Below are positions 10,146 through 22,242 of a DNA stretch of 64,000 nucleotides, in pieces. Every line of letters starts with the position of its first letter. Within the stretch, counting starts at the first letter, position 1. The translations under genes and the position numbers were made by a program. The notes beneath the pieces were generated by a model that saw only the letters and a program-made list of their open reading frames with translations, searched no databases and had not been told where the DNA came from. Source of the stretch: Diadophis punctatus similis (taxonomy: Eukaryota; Chordata; Lepidosauria; Squamata; Dipsadidae); assembly GCA_023053685.1 (NCBI GenBank), contig JALIGW010000032.1:751287-815286 (forward strand). Reading direction: 5' to 3'.

Positions 10146-10722
10146 TAAACAGTTTCTTTGTCTTGATGGCTCTTTAACCACCAAACAGAGGAAAATCAAT
10201 GTGTGTGTTATTCCATTTATTTCTCTATTTTTCACTCTCAGAATTGTTGTTCTCCTTCCTTCCCTTTCCTGTCACTTGATGAAACATGATAAATATGCAT
10301 AATTGACATTACCATTATTATTGATGCAATGATATAATTAGTTTGCTACATACCCATCTGCTCACTGTAGACATTTAGTCAACAAACTTGTTAGGTCGCC
10401 CCTCAAATCAAGCATTTAGCCACCGGAAAAACCGATACAGTTTGAATATGAGTGAAATTTGCTTTCCCATGCCATCCTCTGTTGGTCGGAGTGGTTAATA
10501 ATCAAGTATATTTCTTTCTTTCTCCCTTCTTCTTCTTTTTTTTCATGTTTAACATTAAAGACATTTGCATCCAACTCCATAAATTATCAACTGAAGCTTT
10601 GAGTATATCATTATTTATTGCCTCTTTACTTTGCATCTGTTTTCAGATTTCAGCTCCCTGAGCTGTGACTTGACTTGACAATTACCAAGAATTCTGAATT
10701 GCAGAAATAAATATGCAGATTA
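10146..10722. other. Unassigned AT-rich sequence
   Basis: No recognised element between the MITE and the GA-rich tract. Confidence 0.35.
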
Positions 10723-10780
10723 AAAGAGAGGGGGCGAGAGAGAGAGAGGGAGGGAGGGAGGGAGGGAGAGAAAGGGGGGT
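10723..10780. repeat. GA/GGGA-rich simple repeat
   Basis: Purine-only run with (GA)n and (GGGA)n units. Confidence 0.9.
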
Positions 10781-10848
10781 TATTTGAAGGAGGCATGGAA
10801 GTTTGTTTCATAGGCCATTGTGATGAACCATAAGAAGAAAGAAATAAG

Positions 10849-10995
10849 AGCTCCAACACTTGAGACTTTCAAAGGGAGATTGGACTGTCATTTATCTGAA
10901 ATGGTGTAGGACAGGGACCCCTGCTTGAGCGAGGGTTGGACGGGGGGTTGGACTAGATGACCTAAAAGGTCCCTTCCAACTCTAATAATCTGTAA
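10849..10995 (+). mobile_element. CR1 LINE 3' terminus
   Basis: Contains CTCCAACACTTGAGACTTTC, TTTATCTGAAATGGTGTAGG and the 3' UTR signature GGTTGGACTAGATGACCTAA. Only the last ~150 bases are present. Confidence 0.85.
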
Positions 10996-11220
10996 GAAGA
11001 TAAGGAACTGAACATCTATAGGTGGCATAAAACACCTGTGAAATGGTCCTTTTTGGTTACTCCACCAATCCTTGATTTCCTGCTATTTAGAGACAGGAAA
11101 CAGGAAAAACTGCAGCTTAGGTGTAAAATAGCATTTTAGAAAGAAGTTTTAGAAAACTTTTAGTTTTAGAAAGAAAAATACCCCACCTTTTGGAAAGTGG
11201 ATATAAAATAAGTAATCCTG
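10996..11220. other. Unassigned spacer
   Basis: No recognised element. Confidence 0.35.
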
Positions 11221-11330
<110 letters not shown>

Positions 11331-11395
11331 AATTTCTATGCCGCCCAACTCCAGGGGGACTCTGGGCGGCTCACAACAACCATGGGACAACCATG
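11331..11395 (-). mobile_element. L2-like LINE 3' terminus
   Basis: The stem-like phrase GCCGCCCAACTCCAGGGGGA and CTCTGGGCGGCTCACAACAA is the L2-type 3' end, also seen at 21330, 50665 and 63640. Confidence 0.7.
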
Positions 11396-11455
11396 ACCTG
11401 GTTGACTGAGAATCTCCATAGACACTCATTGCATCACTGTCTTTCTGACTCTGAA

Positions 11456-11458
11456 AAT

Positions 11459-11545
<87 letters not shown>

Positions 11546-11580
11546 TTTTATTTATTCTCTCTCTCTCTCTCTCTCTCTCT

Positions 11581-11631
<51 letters not shown>

Positions 11632-11655
11632 ATCCATCTATCTATCTATCTATTT
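11456..11655. repeat. (TTTA)n-(TC)n-(TATC)n compound microsatellite
   Basis: TTTA units to about 11555, then TC to about 11628, then short ATCC/TATC units to 11655. It lies at the 3' tail of the LINE fragment that follows. Confidence 0.97.
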
Positions 11656-11825
11656 AAACATGTACAGGATAGTAGTTGTTTGTATAAACATAAGTAAAAA
11701 GTTCCAATGAAAGAGGACAATAGGATAGTAGGACAGGGACGGTAGGCACAGTGGTGCACTTATGCACGCCCCTTACAGACCTCTTAGAAATGGGGAGAGG
11801 TCGACTGTAGACAGTAGAGGAGTAA
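11656..11825 (-). mobile_element. LINE 3' end (GCTTATGCACGCCCCTTA family)
   Basis: Contains ACAGGGACGGTAGGCACAGT and TATGCACGCCCCTTACAGAC. Truncated after about 170 bases. Confidence 0.75.
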
Positions 11826-12044
11826 ATGGTCTTTATTAAATTTAGTAAATGACAGTAGAGGAGTAAATGATCTTCTACATGTAAGTTCAACTCATAACCA
11901 CTGGAAGATTAGCCAGAACAATGTAGGTTTGGTCTGTTGTGATTCATTTCCTCATGACTTGCTATTCAACCCTTCCAAATGAAAGTATTGTTTGCAAACA
12001 AACAAACAAACAAAACAAGAGTAGGATAATCTGGTGAACTTTTT
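11826..12044. other. Unassigned sequence with a short duplication
   Basis: The phrase GAGGAGTAAATG occurs at about 11817 and again at about 11857, as a 40-bp imperfect tandem duplication. A (CAAA)n run lies near 11997-12015. Confidence 0.5.
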
Positions 12045-12435
12045 AGTAGTCTACTGGATAGGGCCCTGGTCTAAAAACCAGGAGGCTGTGAGTTCTAGTC
12101 CCACCTTAAACATGAAAGATAGCTCTATTCTAGTTCTATTCCCGCCTTAGGCAGGAAAGCCAGCTGGGTGACTTTAGGCCAGGCACTCTCTCTCAGCCCA
12201 AGTCCACTCGCAGGGTTGTTTTTAGAAGAGGAAGGTGTGTTGGATATATTTGCCACCTTGAGTTATTTGTAAAAACAATGAAGGCAGAATATGGATAAGT
12301 AAATAAATAAGTAAATATTTTTGTAATCTAGTGGTCTAGTAGTTTGGGTGCTGTCCTATGAACCAGGAGACTGAGTTCTAGTGCCGCCTTAGGCACAAAA
12401 GTTGGCTAGGTGACATTGGCCAATTACCAATGGTG
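12045..12435 (+). mobile_element. Two tRNA-derived SINEs (type B) in tandem
   Basis: The first copy (12045-12310) has AACCAGGAGGCTGTGAGTTC, a B-box-like GAGTTCTAGTCCC, the body GGGTGACTTTAGGCCAGGCA and a TAAATAAATAAG tail. A second, truncated copy (about 12320-12435) starts again with GTGGTCTAGTAGTTTGGGTG. Both are on the plus strand. Confidence 0.75.
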
Positions 12436-12467
12436 CAGTCAGAATACATTATTCAATTTAACATTTT

Positions 12468-12670
12468 TTCTTCTCCTCCTCCTCCTCCTCCTCCTCCTCC
12501 TCCTCCTCCTCCTCCTCCTCCTCCTCCTCCTTCTCCTTCTCCTTCTCCTCCTCCTCCTCCCCCCTCCTCCTCCTTCTCCTTCTCCTTCTCCTCCTCCTCC
12601 TCCTCCTCCTTCTCCTTCTCCTTCTCCTTCTCCTTCTCCTTCTCCTCCTCCTCCTCCTCCTCCTCCTCCA
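12468..12670. repeat. (CTC)n/(CTT)n trinucleotide microsatellite
   Basis: About 200 bases of pure pyrimidine in CTC and TTC triplets. The long poly-L, poly-P, poly-S and poly-E/R frames here are artefacts. Confidence 0.98.
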
Positions 12671-13160
12671 AATCAATTTTAAAAGTGTGCCAATTGTTCG
12701 CCATTGTTTATTCTGTGAGTTGTCCTCACAAAGAGGAAGAAAGGGTCATTTGCCATACTAAGTTCCAGAATTTTTTTAATCTCTAGTCATTATGTTCTCC
12801 TTTTTCTCCTTCTCTCCTTCCCTCCCTCCCTCCCTCCCTCACTCACTCACTCACTCACTCTGTCACAAACAAACACATATACACAATCACACAAACTGTC
12901 AGGTCCAAGGAATCAAGAACAACACATGAAGTTACTTCTGACTCCTTCATTTATTGTTGTTTGCCTACAGACAGACTCTAGACAGATTAAAGCAACTGTC
13001 TGCATAATTGTACCTATACTCTGTGAATTGCTAGGGAGGGTCCCTCCTTGCCCTCTTCCTGCCTACCAGACATTCCAAAGCTCTGCTGCCTCTTTGACCT
13101 CTGGGAAAGAACCCCTCCCTCCTGTGGCCCTGAACTATCTTTCACCACACAAACACCCAC
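12671..13160. other. Unassigned sequence with short simple repeats
   Basis: Includes CTCC and ACTC tetramer runs at about 12810-12862. Nothing else is recognised. A 118-codon plus frame (12926-13282) runs into the MITE and has no support. Confidence 0.4.
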
Positions 13161-13168
13161 ATTTGTGT

Positions 13169-13345
13169 CAGTGGTGGTATTCAGCTGGTTCTCTCTGGGT
13201 CACACAAACCGGTAGCGGCAACTGCTGGAGGCTCCGCCCACCCACCCCGACATCATGTACGAGCACTACGCATGCACAGTAGGCCGTGTGCATGCACAGA
13301 CATGCGCACACACACATTTGTGAACCGGTAGGGAATCCACCACTG
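13169..13345. mobile_element. hAT MITE, CAGAGGTGGGTT family, with TSD
   Basis: CAGTGGTGGTATTCAGCTGG at the left, GGGAATCCACCACTG at the right. Flanks ATTTGTGT (13161-13168) and ATATGTGT (13346-13353) match at 7 of 8 bases. Confidence 0.88.
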
Positions 13346-13380
13346 ATATGTGTGCATATTTTTTCTCCAGTTGGGATTTA

Positions 13381-13412
13381 CAGATTTGAGTGATGTATAT
13401 CACTCAAATCTG
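13381..13412. repeat. Perfect short hairpin
   Basis: CAGATTTGAGTGAT, a 4-base spacer GTAT, and the exact inverse ATCACTCAAATCTG. There is no U tract to suggest a terminator. Confidence 0.8.
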
Positions 13413-13689
13413 GCAGTTTTCTTAAAATAATTCCATATGGGCGAGATTTAATTTGTTGTTTACAGACTGAACTCTAATGATTTGCATATACACAGACTTT
13501 TAGATTTTAATATTGAGGAAAAGTAGGGAAATACTAAACATTTAATTGTTTTGTGTTATCGGCAATATTTTTCTTCTCTTCTCTTTTTTTAATTATTTTT
13601 CCTCTTTTTATTTCTTTATTGTCTCCTTCTTTTTTCTCTTTTTCTATATTATAACTATATAACTACATTAGCTGTAGTTAGGACTTTTT

Positions 13690-13692
<3 letters not shown>

Positions 13693-13749
<57 letters not shown>

Positions 13750-13807
13750 TAAAGTGTTTCTTACCCACAATTATCAACTGTATTGTTTTTTAAAATATAT
13801 GTATAAA

Positions 13808-13843
<36 letters not shown>

Positions 13844-13910
13844 ATGAATGAATGAATGAATGAATGAATGAATGAATGAATGAATGAAAGAAAGAAAGAA
13901 AGAAAGAAAG
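13693..13910. repeat. (GT)n, (CA)n, (GAAT)n and (AAAG)n microsatellites
   Basis: (GT)n lies at about 13693-13744, (CA)n at about 13811-13841, (AATG)n at about 13842-13886 and (AAAG)n to 13910. A short AT-rich spacer separates the GT and CA runs. Confidence 0.97.
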
Positions 13911-14627
13911 GAAGGGGAAGAACAGCTTCATTAAAATTCCTGAAGGATTGCTGAAATCTTATAATTTTTCATCAGCAAAGCAAATCAAATTTTAGGTTAC
14001 ATGAACAGAAGTATAATTTGCAGGAGGTTCCCCTCTATTCTGCTCTCCTGACATCCCATCTTGAATTTAATGGGATGACATTTTCTTGTAGGAGCATGGA
14101 GTCATTTCCTATCTTCAAAAAAGAAACATATGGAATTTGGGATAAGGTTTATAATTTCAGTACTACTCCACATCGATTCTCTGCATATATGTACAAATAG
14201 GACTTAAATCTTATTTATATCTCAAGTCTGTATTTATATCTCAAGATTAAATTACTGTACTGTATGTTTATATTTCTGTCTATACCTATTAACTTTTTTT
14301 TGCTGCTTTCTCATTAAGTACCATTTTCTTAAAAACAAGTTCAATGCAAACATTTAAATAAATCAAATATTTAAATTGTGTATATTTAACTAAGCTATTG
14401 ATGCACGTTTTCTCTAACAGTTTGGCTTTCAAACAAGTTTGTTTGGAATCCTGTACGATACAATGAGAAGAATAATGTATCAAAGAGAATGGTTATTGCA
14501 TTTGACATGGAAAAACTGAGCAAGGGGTTGCAACATACATTTTCATTTTTTAAAAAAATATTTTTATTTTAGGTTTGACTTTTTCTATTTTTAATGATGA
14601 TTTTATGTATTCGTGTATTATCTAATT
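13911..14627. other. Unassigned AT-rich sequence
   Basis: About 700 bases with no recognised element. Short ORFs only. Confidence 0.4.
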
Positions 14628-14690
14628 GCTATACATCACTCTGAGTCCCTTTTTTGTGAGATGGGAGGCTACAAAGAAGGGATAGATAAA
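14628..14690 (+). mobile_element. LINE-like 3' terminus leading into GATA repeat
   Basis: The phrase CACTCTGAGTCCCTTTTTTG, GAGATGGGAGGCTACAAAG and a GATAAATAGATTGATA tail follows the L2-like 3' end layout (…gagtccc…gag.agggcggc…). Confidence 0.5.
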
Positions 14691-14728
14691 TAGATTGATA
14701 GAGAGAGGGGGGTAATGATTATAATATT

Positions 14729-16192
<1,464 letters not shown>

Positions 16193-16628
16193 GGTATCCT
16201 TCTGCGTCGTCTCGGGGAGATGGGAGTGGGGGGCACCGTTCTTTGGTGGTTCTCCTCCTTTCTCTCCGACAGGACGCAGTCGGTGTTGACAGGAGGACAG
16301 AGGTCAGCCCCTAGGCCCCTGGCTTGCGGGGTGCCACAGGGCTCGGTCCTCTCTCCCATCCTGTTCAACATTTACATGAAACCGTTGGGTGAGATCATCC
16401 GACGACACGGGGTGAGGTATCAGCAGTATGCTGATGATACCCAGTTGTACATCTCCACTCCGTGTCAGTTCAGTGAAGCAGTTAATGTAATGTGCCGCTG
16501 CCTGGACGATGTAAGGGTCTGGATGGGAGTGAATAGACTCAGGCTCAACCCAGACAAGACTGAGTGGCTTTGGATATTGCCTCCCAAGGATTATGTCGAC
16601 TGTCCCTCCTTGGTTCTTGGGGGAGAAA
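16193..16628 (+). mobile_element. L2-like LINE reverse transcriptase fragment
   Basis: The open plus frame reads through GVPQGSVLSPILFNIYMKPL and the catalytic YADDTQLY motif, then DDVRVWMGVNRLRLNPDKTE. These are the RT palm motifs B, C and D typical of the L2/CR1 side of the LINEs. The 5' part is missing where the GATA array begins, and the 3' part is missing where a hAT fragment begins near 16629. It is therefore an internal fragment of roughly 145 codons, open but far shorter than a full ORF2. Confidence 0.88.
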
Positions 16629-16973
16629 AATTGACTCCCTCAGCCGGCTGGACGCCGCCATTTGGGTTATTTTGTCCTCTGCGCATGTGCAGAGGACAAA
16701 ATAACTCGAATGGCGACATCCAGCCGGGCGGAAAGCGGGCGGGAGAAGCACCGTGCCGCGACCGCCGCCAGTTCCATCGGCTCTACGCCGATGAACAGGT
16801 AAGCCTGCGCCAGTAGGAACCCACCCCTGGCTGCGATGAAGGGGGGGTGTTTGGGGGGGTTGCACAAAGCTGCAGGATAAGAGAGATGGACCCCTCCCGT
16901 CTTGCTCCCCTAGAAACCCCCCCCCCCGTCAATGGTGTACCACTTTAAAAAAAATAAAATCTGGTCACCTTAG
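16629..16973 (-). mobile_element. Half of a TAAGGTGACC-family hAT element
   Basis: The reverse complement begins TAAGGTGACCAGATTTTATT and continues with GGGAGCAAGACGGGAGGGG, as in the left half of the 28582-29201 element. It includes the palindromic core around CTCTGCGCATGTGCAGAG. The other terminal repeat is absent. Confidence 0.75.
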
Positions 16974-17562
16974 TGATGGCAAACCTATGGCACGCATGCC
17001 ACGTGCCATATCTGAGGGCACATGAGGCTTTGCCCTGTCAGTTCCAGCACGCATGTGCGGGCTGGCCAGCTGATTTTTGGCCTTCTGGAGGGCGGGGAAA
17101 GGCCGTTTTCACCCTCCCCAGGCTTCAGGGAAGCCTCTGGAGCCTGTGGATGGCAAAAAAATGGACCCAACGGGTCTACTGGAAGTTCAGAAACAAACTT
17201 CCGGTAGGCCCGTTGGCCGGGGGAGGGTGAAAAACGGCCCAATGGGCCTACCGGAAGTTCAAAAAGGAACTCCAGTAGGCCTGTTGGGCCCGTTTTTCAT
17301 CATCCACAGGCTCCGGAAGCTTTCCTGAAGCCTGGGGAGGCCAAAAAATGGCCCAACAGGCCTACCAGAAGTCCGGAGGCTTCAGTGACGCCTCTGCGCA
17401 TGCACCGGGGGGGGGCAGCACGGGGGGGGCAGCACGGGGGGTTTATGCGCACATATGGGGGGGCATTGCATTATGGGTGTGGGCACATACAGACACATGC
17501 GAGCTATCACGTGCGTGCATGCCCTTTTGGCACCCGAGCAAAAAAAAGGTTTGCCATCAGTG
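16971..17562. mobile_element. hAT element, CAGTGATGGCGAACC family
   Basis: Left end TAGTGATGGCAAACCTATGG and right end AGGTTTGCCATCAGTG. It is followed by GTATAGGG, but the left flank is a different hAT fragment, so no matching duplication remains. This suggests a deletion or recombination at the left side. Confidence 0.82.
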
Positions 17563-17640
17563 GTATAGGGTTTCCTGCCTGAGCAGAAGTTTGGACCAGA
17601 AGACCTTGAAGGCCCCTTCCAATTCTGTCATTTTGATACC
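17563..17640 (+). mobile_element. CR1 LINE 3' terminus
   Basis: GTATAGGGTTTCCTGCCTGA, GGACCAGAAGACCTTGAAGG and CCTTCCAATTCTGTCATT. The rest of the CR1 is missing to the left of the hAT element. Confidence 0.82.
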
Positions 17641-17940
17641 TCCAAGAAGATCCCTTCTTGTTATTCTGCATTCTGTAATATCATTTGTCCTTCAGTAGCG
17701 GCGGGTGAGTTGGAAGGAGAATTAAGACCCATCTGGGTGTAAGATTTCCCTTCAATGTTCTTTGGCTAATTAGCTTGCAAAAACCACCACGTTGTTTGTG
17801 TGGCTGAAAATGGACTTCCTGCTTGATCCCTCTTTTGACCCATCCCTGCTTTCTGGTGACATTTAATGAAACAGGCCTAAGGAAAGAGAGTGAAGATTGG
17901 GTAGATTATATTGACTATCCTCATAAGGAAAGTACAGGAT
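17641..17940. other. Unassigned sequence
   Basis: No recognised element. Confidence 0.35.
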
Positions 17941-18302
17941 TTTTCTTATTTTATTTTATTTTATTTTATTTTATTATTATTTTATTTTATTTTATTTTAT
18001 TTTATTTTATTTTATTTTATTTTATTTTATTATTTTATTTTATTTTATTTATTTTATTTTATTTTATTTTATTATTTTATTTTATTTTATTTTATTATTT
18101 TATTTTATTTTATTTTATTTTATTTTATTTTATTTTATTTTATTTTATTTATTTTATTTTATTATTTTATTTTATTATTTTATTTTATTTTATTTTATTT
18201 TATTTATTTTATTTTATTTTATTTTATTTTATTTTATTTTATTTTATTTTATTATTTCATTTCATTTCATTTTATTATCTAATTTTATTTTATTTTATTT
18301 TC
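17941..18302. repeat. (TTTTA)n microsatellite
   Basis: About 360 bases of TTTTA with occasional TTA and TTTA variants, and a short TTTCA run near 18256. The poly-ILFYF frames are artefacts. Confidence 0.97.
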
Positions 18303-18819
18303 ACATGCTCCAAATGTGCTCCCTTTTGGACATCAGAAAGGATGCCCGACCTCAATTTTGTTTAGAGTCAGCAGCATCAATGACAAGGGGATCAAATATT
18401 GCCCAGTTGTGCACTTTCTGCGATGTTACTGTGGCTCCATTACCTGAACACTTGCTGGTTGAAAGTCCCATAAAAAGATACAAGATAGAAAGGGAAAGTA
18501 TTGACTTTCTCTAAATTATGCCTTAAGGATTTGAAATCTTAATTGCAAAGCCTTTTTCAGAACGAGTCTTCAGGAGATGAGGTTGAGTTTGGAAATATTT
18601 AGGGCAGATCTCCTCAGAGGTTGTGCTTGCTGGAAAACTTTTAGAAGTTCTCTACCACGCATTTATAGGATATCCAAATTGGAGAATATTAACTAAGGAG
18701 CTGACTATGCATATCTCAGAGGCTATGTGGCAAATGAAAATCAAGAATAATAGAAATTGACTAATTTATAATCTTGGATATCGAAGGGACGTTTCACTTC
18801 ACTCCTAATTTATCAGAAT
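18303..18819. other. Unassigned, possibly unique sequence
   Basis: About 500 bases of balanced composition with no repeat recognised. The open frame at 18305-18514 has no domain signature. Confidence 0.4.
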
Positions 18820-19151
18820 AACGAAGTTGGAAAAGGACGTTGGAGGTACAGTATTCTACTCCAACCTCCTGCCCATGCAGGAAACCTATGCCATTTCAGA
18901 CAAATGCTTGTCTAATCTCTTCTTAAAAACCTCTAATGATGGAGCACCCCCAGAAGTTCTGGAGGGAAGCCGTTCCACTGATTAATTGTCCTCACTGTTA
19001 GAAAATTTCTCCTTTGTTCTACATTGGTTCTCTCCTTGGCTAGTTTCTATCCATTGTTTCTTGTCCTGCTTTCAGGTGTTTTGGAGAATAGGTTGACCCC
19101 TCTCTTCTTTACGGCAGCCCCTTAGATATTGGAACCCTGCTATCATGTCAC

Positions 19152-19397
19152 CAGAGGTGGGTTCCTACCGGTACGGTCCAGTGCGCCGTTCTGGTAGGGA
19201 CCCGCCGATTGCCCAATTTGCGCACGATGGCTCCGATGCCATCTTCTCCAGTCCGTCGCGCGCCGCCATCTTTTCCCCGGAATTTTGTCTGCAAAATCAC
19301 GCAAGGGTGTGTGTGTGCATAGCGAGCGTGCACAAGTGCGAAACATGGTGATGCACGCATAGCGCACCAGTAGCAAGGTAAGAGCAACCCGCCCCTG
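19152..19397. mobile_element. hAT MITE, CAGAGGTGGGTT family, with TSD
   Basis: CAGAGGTGGGTTCCTACCGG to GAGCAACCCGCCCCTG. Perfect target duplication CATGTCAC at 19144-19151 and 19398-19405, inside CR1. Confidence 0.93.
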
Positions 19398-19413
19398 CAT
19401 GTCACCCCTAGTC

Positions 19414-19674
19414 ATTTTATTTATTTATTTATTTATTTATTTATTTGTGAGATTTATATACCGCCTCACAGTGCAAGCGCTCTCTAAGCAGTTTACACCA
19501 GTCAGCAATGTATATTTACATTGCCCCCAACAATCTGGGTCCTCATTTGACCTACCTCAGAAGGATGGAAGGCTGAGTCAACCTTGAGCCGGTGAGATTT
19601 GAACCGCTGACCTGCGGATCACAGTCTGCAAGTGGCCTGCAGTACTGCCTCTAACCGCTGCGCCACCTCGGCTC
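19414..19674 (-). mobile_element. tRNA-derived SINE (type A), near full length
   Basis: A (TTTA)n tail is followed by TATATACCGCCTCACAGTGC, CCAACAATCTGGGTCCTC and the tRNA-like head ending CGCTGCGCCACCTCGGCTC. On the minus strand the A-box-like TGGCGCAGCGG and B-box-like GGTTCAAATCTC are present, as expected of a Pol III internal promoter. Confidence 0.9.
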
Positions 19675-19975
19675 ATTCTTTTCACTAGACTGGACACACC
19701 CAATTCCTGCAGCTGTTCTTCATAAGTTTAGCCTCCATTCCCCTAATCCTCTTCGTTGCTCTTCTCTGCATTCTTTCCAGAGTCTCAGCATATTTTTTTT
19801 ATATTGCGGTGACCAAAACCGGATGCAGTATTCCGAGAGTAGTCTTACTAAGGCATTATAAAGTGGCATTAACACTTCATGCGATCTTGAGTCTGTTCCT
19901 CTATTAACGCAGCCTTAGGATTGCATTGGCTTTTTTGACTGCAACGATTAACAATTCTAAGCCATGTCTGTCGTA

Positions 19976-20790
19976 TGAATTAAACAAGGATGACCCTCGA
20001 GTAGAAAGAGAACAACCTTAAAATGTCAAAGGATGACTCCCTGGCCTTAAAGGTTTAATAGAGGTGTGTACATGTTATGACTAAGGTCCATTTTTAAACC
20101 TAAGTGTATAGATAAAGAGCTTGTTATGAGCTCTGTATTCTAAAGGCACCACTGCTATATGTTTTCTTATCTGTTTGGTGTTCTGCTCACATGGTAGACA
20201 CCCCACCTGTGCCCCAGAGGTCATATCCAATAGTGAAACCACACGAAAATCTCTGTCACCTTTCTTCACCTTAGCTTGTCCCTCTCTGCTATATAGGACA
20301 CTCGTTAATGTCAAATGCCTATATGTACAAGAATTAGTAAACCAAAAGACTTTGCAGACCTAGAAGAAAAATCAGGAATCATCTACAATAAACATTGTAA
20401 GGACTGCAAAAGACACAACGTAGGACAAAGAGGCTGTCAGGACTTCCATCTTCAACTGCTTCACTTTGCTTTGTTTGGCATCCTGCCGTAAATGGAAAGG
20501 TGGGCGGAGGAAGGAATTTGGGGAAGTTGGAGCTGGAGGGAAGAAGACAAATGAAAGCGGGAACGGAAACATGTTGACAGGAACCAGAGGTGTCAAACTG
20601 GAATAAGCCAGTCACAGATATTTCGCTCCTCAGGTGCGAAGGGGAAAAAATCTGCTGGGAAATCCATGTAGGCATCAGGAAGGGCATCTGGCTAGTAAAT
20701 GCTCAGCTCTGTCCAGTCCCCCTGACTCTACCCAAAATTAAGGGATTTCGAGGTCATAAAAAGGCGAGGGTTTTATTTATATATTGGCCA
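19976..20790. other. Unassigned sequence, part possibly RTE-like
   Basis: No firm assignment. The segment near 20665-20760 (GGCATCAGGAAGGGCATCTG) resembles a phrase from RTE-type LINE 3' ends, but I am not sure. ORFs at 20081-20314 and 20379-20687 lack domains. Confidence 0.35.
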
Positions 20791-20945
20791 CCAATAGAAA
20801 GGGAGGAGAGGGGAGGGGAAGGGAAGGGAGGGGAAGGGAAGGGAAGGGAAAGGAAGGGAAGGGAAGGGAAGGGAAAAGAAAAGAAAAGAAAAGAAAAGAA
20901 AAGAAAAGAAAAGAAAAGAAAAGAAAAGAAAAGAAAAGAAAAGTT
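20791..20945. repeat. (GGGAA)n/(AAAAG)n purine microsatellite
   Basis: Pure purine, with GGGAA-type pentamers grading into AAAAG pentamers. Confidence 0.97.
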
Positions 20946-21010
20946 TGTAAAAAGTGTACATAGTCGTAAAAAGTATACATGGTTGTAAAAAGTATACATG
21001 GTTGTAAAAA
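20946..21010. repeat. 19-20 bp minisatellite
   Basis: Three to four copies of a unit containing GTATACATGGTTGTAAAAA, immediately after the AAAAG array. Confidence 0.85.
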
Positions 21011-21129
21011 TTATTCTGCTACACTGGTATTTTATTAAATAATATATTACTACACCATTTGGTTCAGAATACTTTTTTCTTTGTTTTCTTTGTTTTCTTT
21101 CTTTGTTTTCCTCCTCTAAAATCTAAAAT

Positions 21130-21184
21130 CTAAAATCTAGGTGCGTCCTATATTCCGGTGTGTCCTATACTCCGAAAAATACGG
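21130..21184. mobile_element. Right end of an ACCGTATTTTTCGGAG-family element
   Basis: GGTGCGTCCTATATTCCGGT and TATACTCCGAAAAATACGGC match the right end of the 8744-9710 element. Only the terminal ~55 bases remain before a (TGTA)n run. Confidence 0.65.
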
Positions 21185-21239
21185 CATGTATGTATGTATG
21201 TATGTATGTATGTATGTATGTATGTATGTATGTATGTAT

Positions 21240-21318
<79 letters not shown>

Positions 21319-21330
21319 TTTGTTTATTTT
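21185..21330. repeat. (TGTA)n-(TTTA)n microsatellite
   Basis: TGTA units to about 21238, then TTTA units to about 21330. The TTTA part joins the L2 3' end. Confidence 0.97.
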
Positions 21331-22010
21331 AGTGTTCTTATATGCCGCCCTACTCCCTGGGGACTCAGGGCGGCGTACAACATATAAAGAACAACTATAA
21401 AAAACAGTATAAATAAAAATAATAACAGTTTAAAATTTTTAAAAAACATTCAAACCATACATTCATGGGGGAGACCTAAGATATTAAATGGTCTCCAATC
21501 ACCCTGCCTGCAGGAAGAGCCATGTCTTAATGGCTTTTCGGAAGGCCAGCAAGGTGGGGATAATTCTATAAGGCCTATAAGAACGTTTATTAAATTAAAT
21601 TATTAAAATTAAATTCGGATCTCTGGGGGTAGTCGGTTCCAGAGAACAAGTGCCCCCACAGAGAAGGCCCTCCCCCTAGGCCCCGCCAGCTGGCATTGTT
21701 TGGCTGACGGGACCTGGAGGAGACTCTCTCTGTGGGACGTAACCGGTTGAAGGGAAGTATGAGGTAGGATGCGGTCCCGGAGGTAACCTGGTCCCAAGCC
21801 ATGTAGGGCTTTAAAGATGATGATCAACACCTTGAATTGCACCCGGAGACCAATGGGCAACCAATGCAGCTGGCGAAGTATGGGTGTTACGTGGGTGTAT
21901 CTTGAGACACCCACCACAGCTCGCGCAGCCGCGTTTTGCACCAGTTGAAGTCTCCGGATACTCTTCAAGGGTAGCCCCATGTAGAGCGCATTACAGTAGT
22001 CCAATCGAGA
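21331..22010 (-). mobile_element. L2-like LINE: ORF2 C-terminus and 3' UTR
   Basis: The 3' terminus is GCCGCCCTACTCCCTGGGGA and CTCAGGGCGGCGTACAACAT. An uninterrupted minus frame of 131 codons (21609-22004) reads LDYCNALYMGLPLKSIRRLQ-type sequence, then ILRQLHWLPIGLRVQFKVL and ends near VLWNRLPPEIRI. This is the conserved region after the RT domain in L2-clade ORF2. The 5' end is truncated at about 22010. No frameshift within the kept part suggests a fairly young copy. Confidence 0.9.
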
Positions 22011-22242
22011 CTACTAAATAAACTAATAGGACCCCTTTCTCCCACGCTTTGGACCACATGGAACGACAGAAGCAGTGTTGTGACATCACAACGACTGCTT
22101 TTGTACTTGCATTGTAAACTTTCATGCACATGCATGAAATGCGAGAGGGGGAGAGTTGACATCACAAGAACACAACCCTGCTTTGGATGAAAGCATCGGA
22201 TCTCGCAAACGCCTCTGGGAAGAACATGACTTCAATCAGAAT
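22011..22242. other. Unassigned sequence
   Basis: No recognised element before the CR1 at 22243. Confidence 0.35.

Larger units (their letters stand above)
18820..19975 (-). mobile_element. CR1 LINE with two nested insertions
   Basis: Minus-strand CR1 runs from the 3' UTR (18820) through the ORF2 C-terminal region to TATCATGTCAC at 19151. It resumes CATGTCACCCCTAGTC at 19398, breaks again at about 19414, and resumes near 19675 with TTTTCACTAGACTGGACAC, GTGACCAAAACCGGATGC and AACGCAGCCTTAGGATTGC. It is one of the longer CR1 copies here at about 650 bp of CR1 sequence. Confidence 0.9.

Noticed and set aside
12453..12786. Poly-Leu, poly-Pro and poly-Arg proteins
   Set aside because: Artefacts of the CTC/CTT triplet array in all frames.
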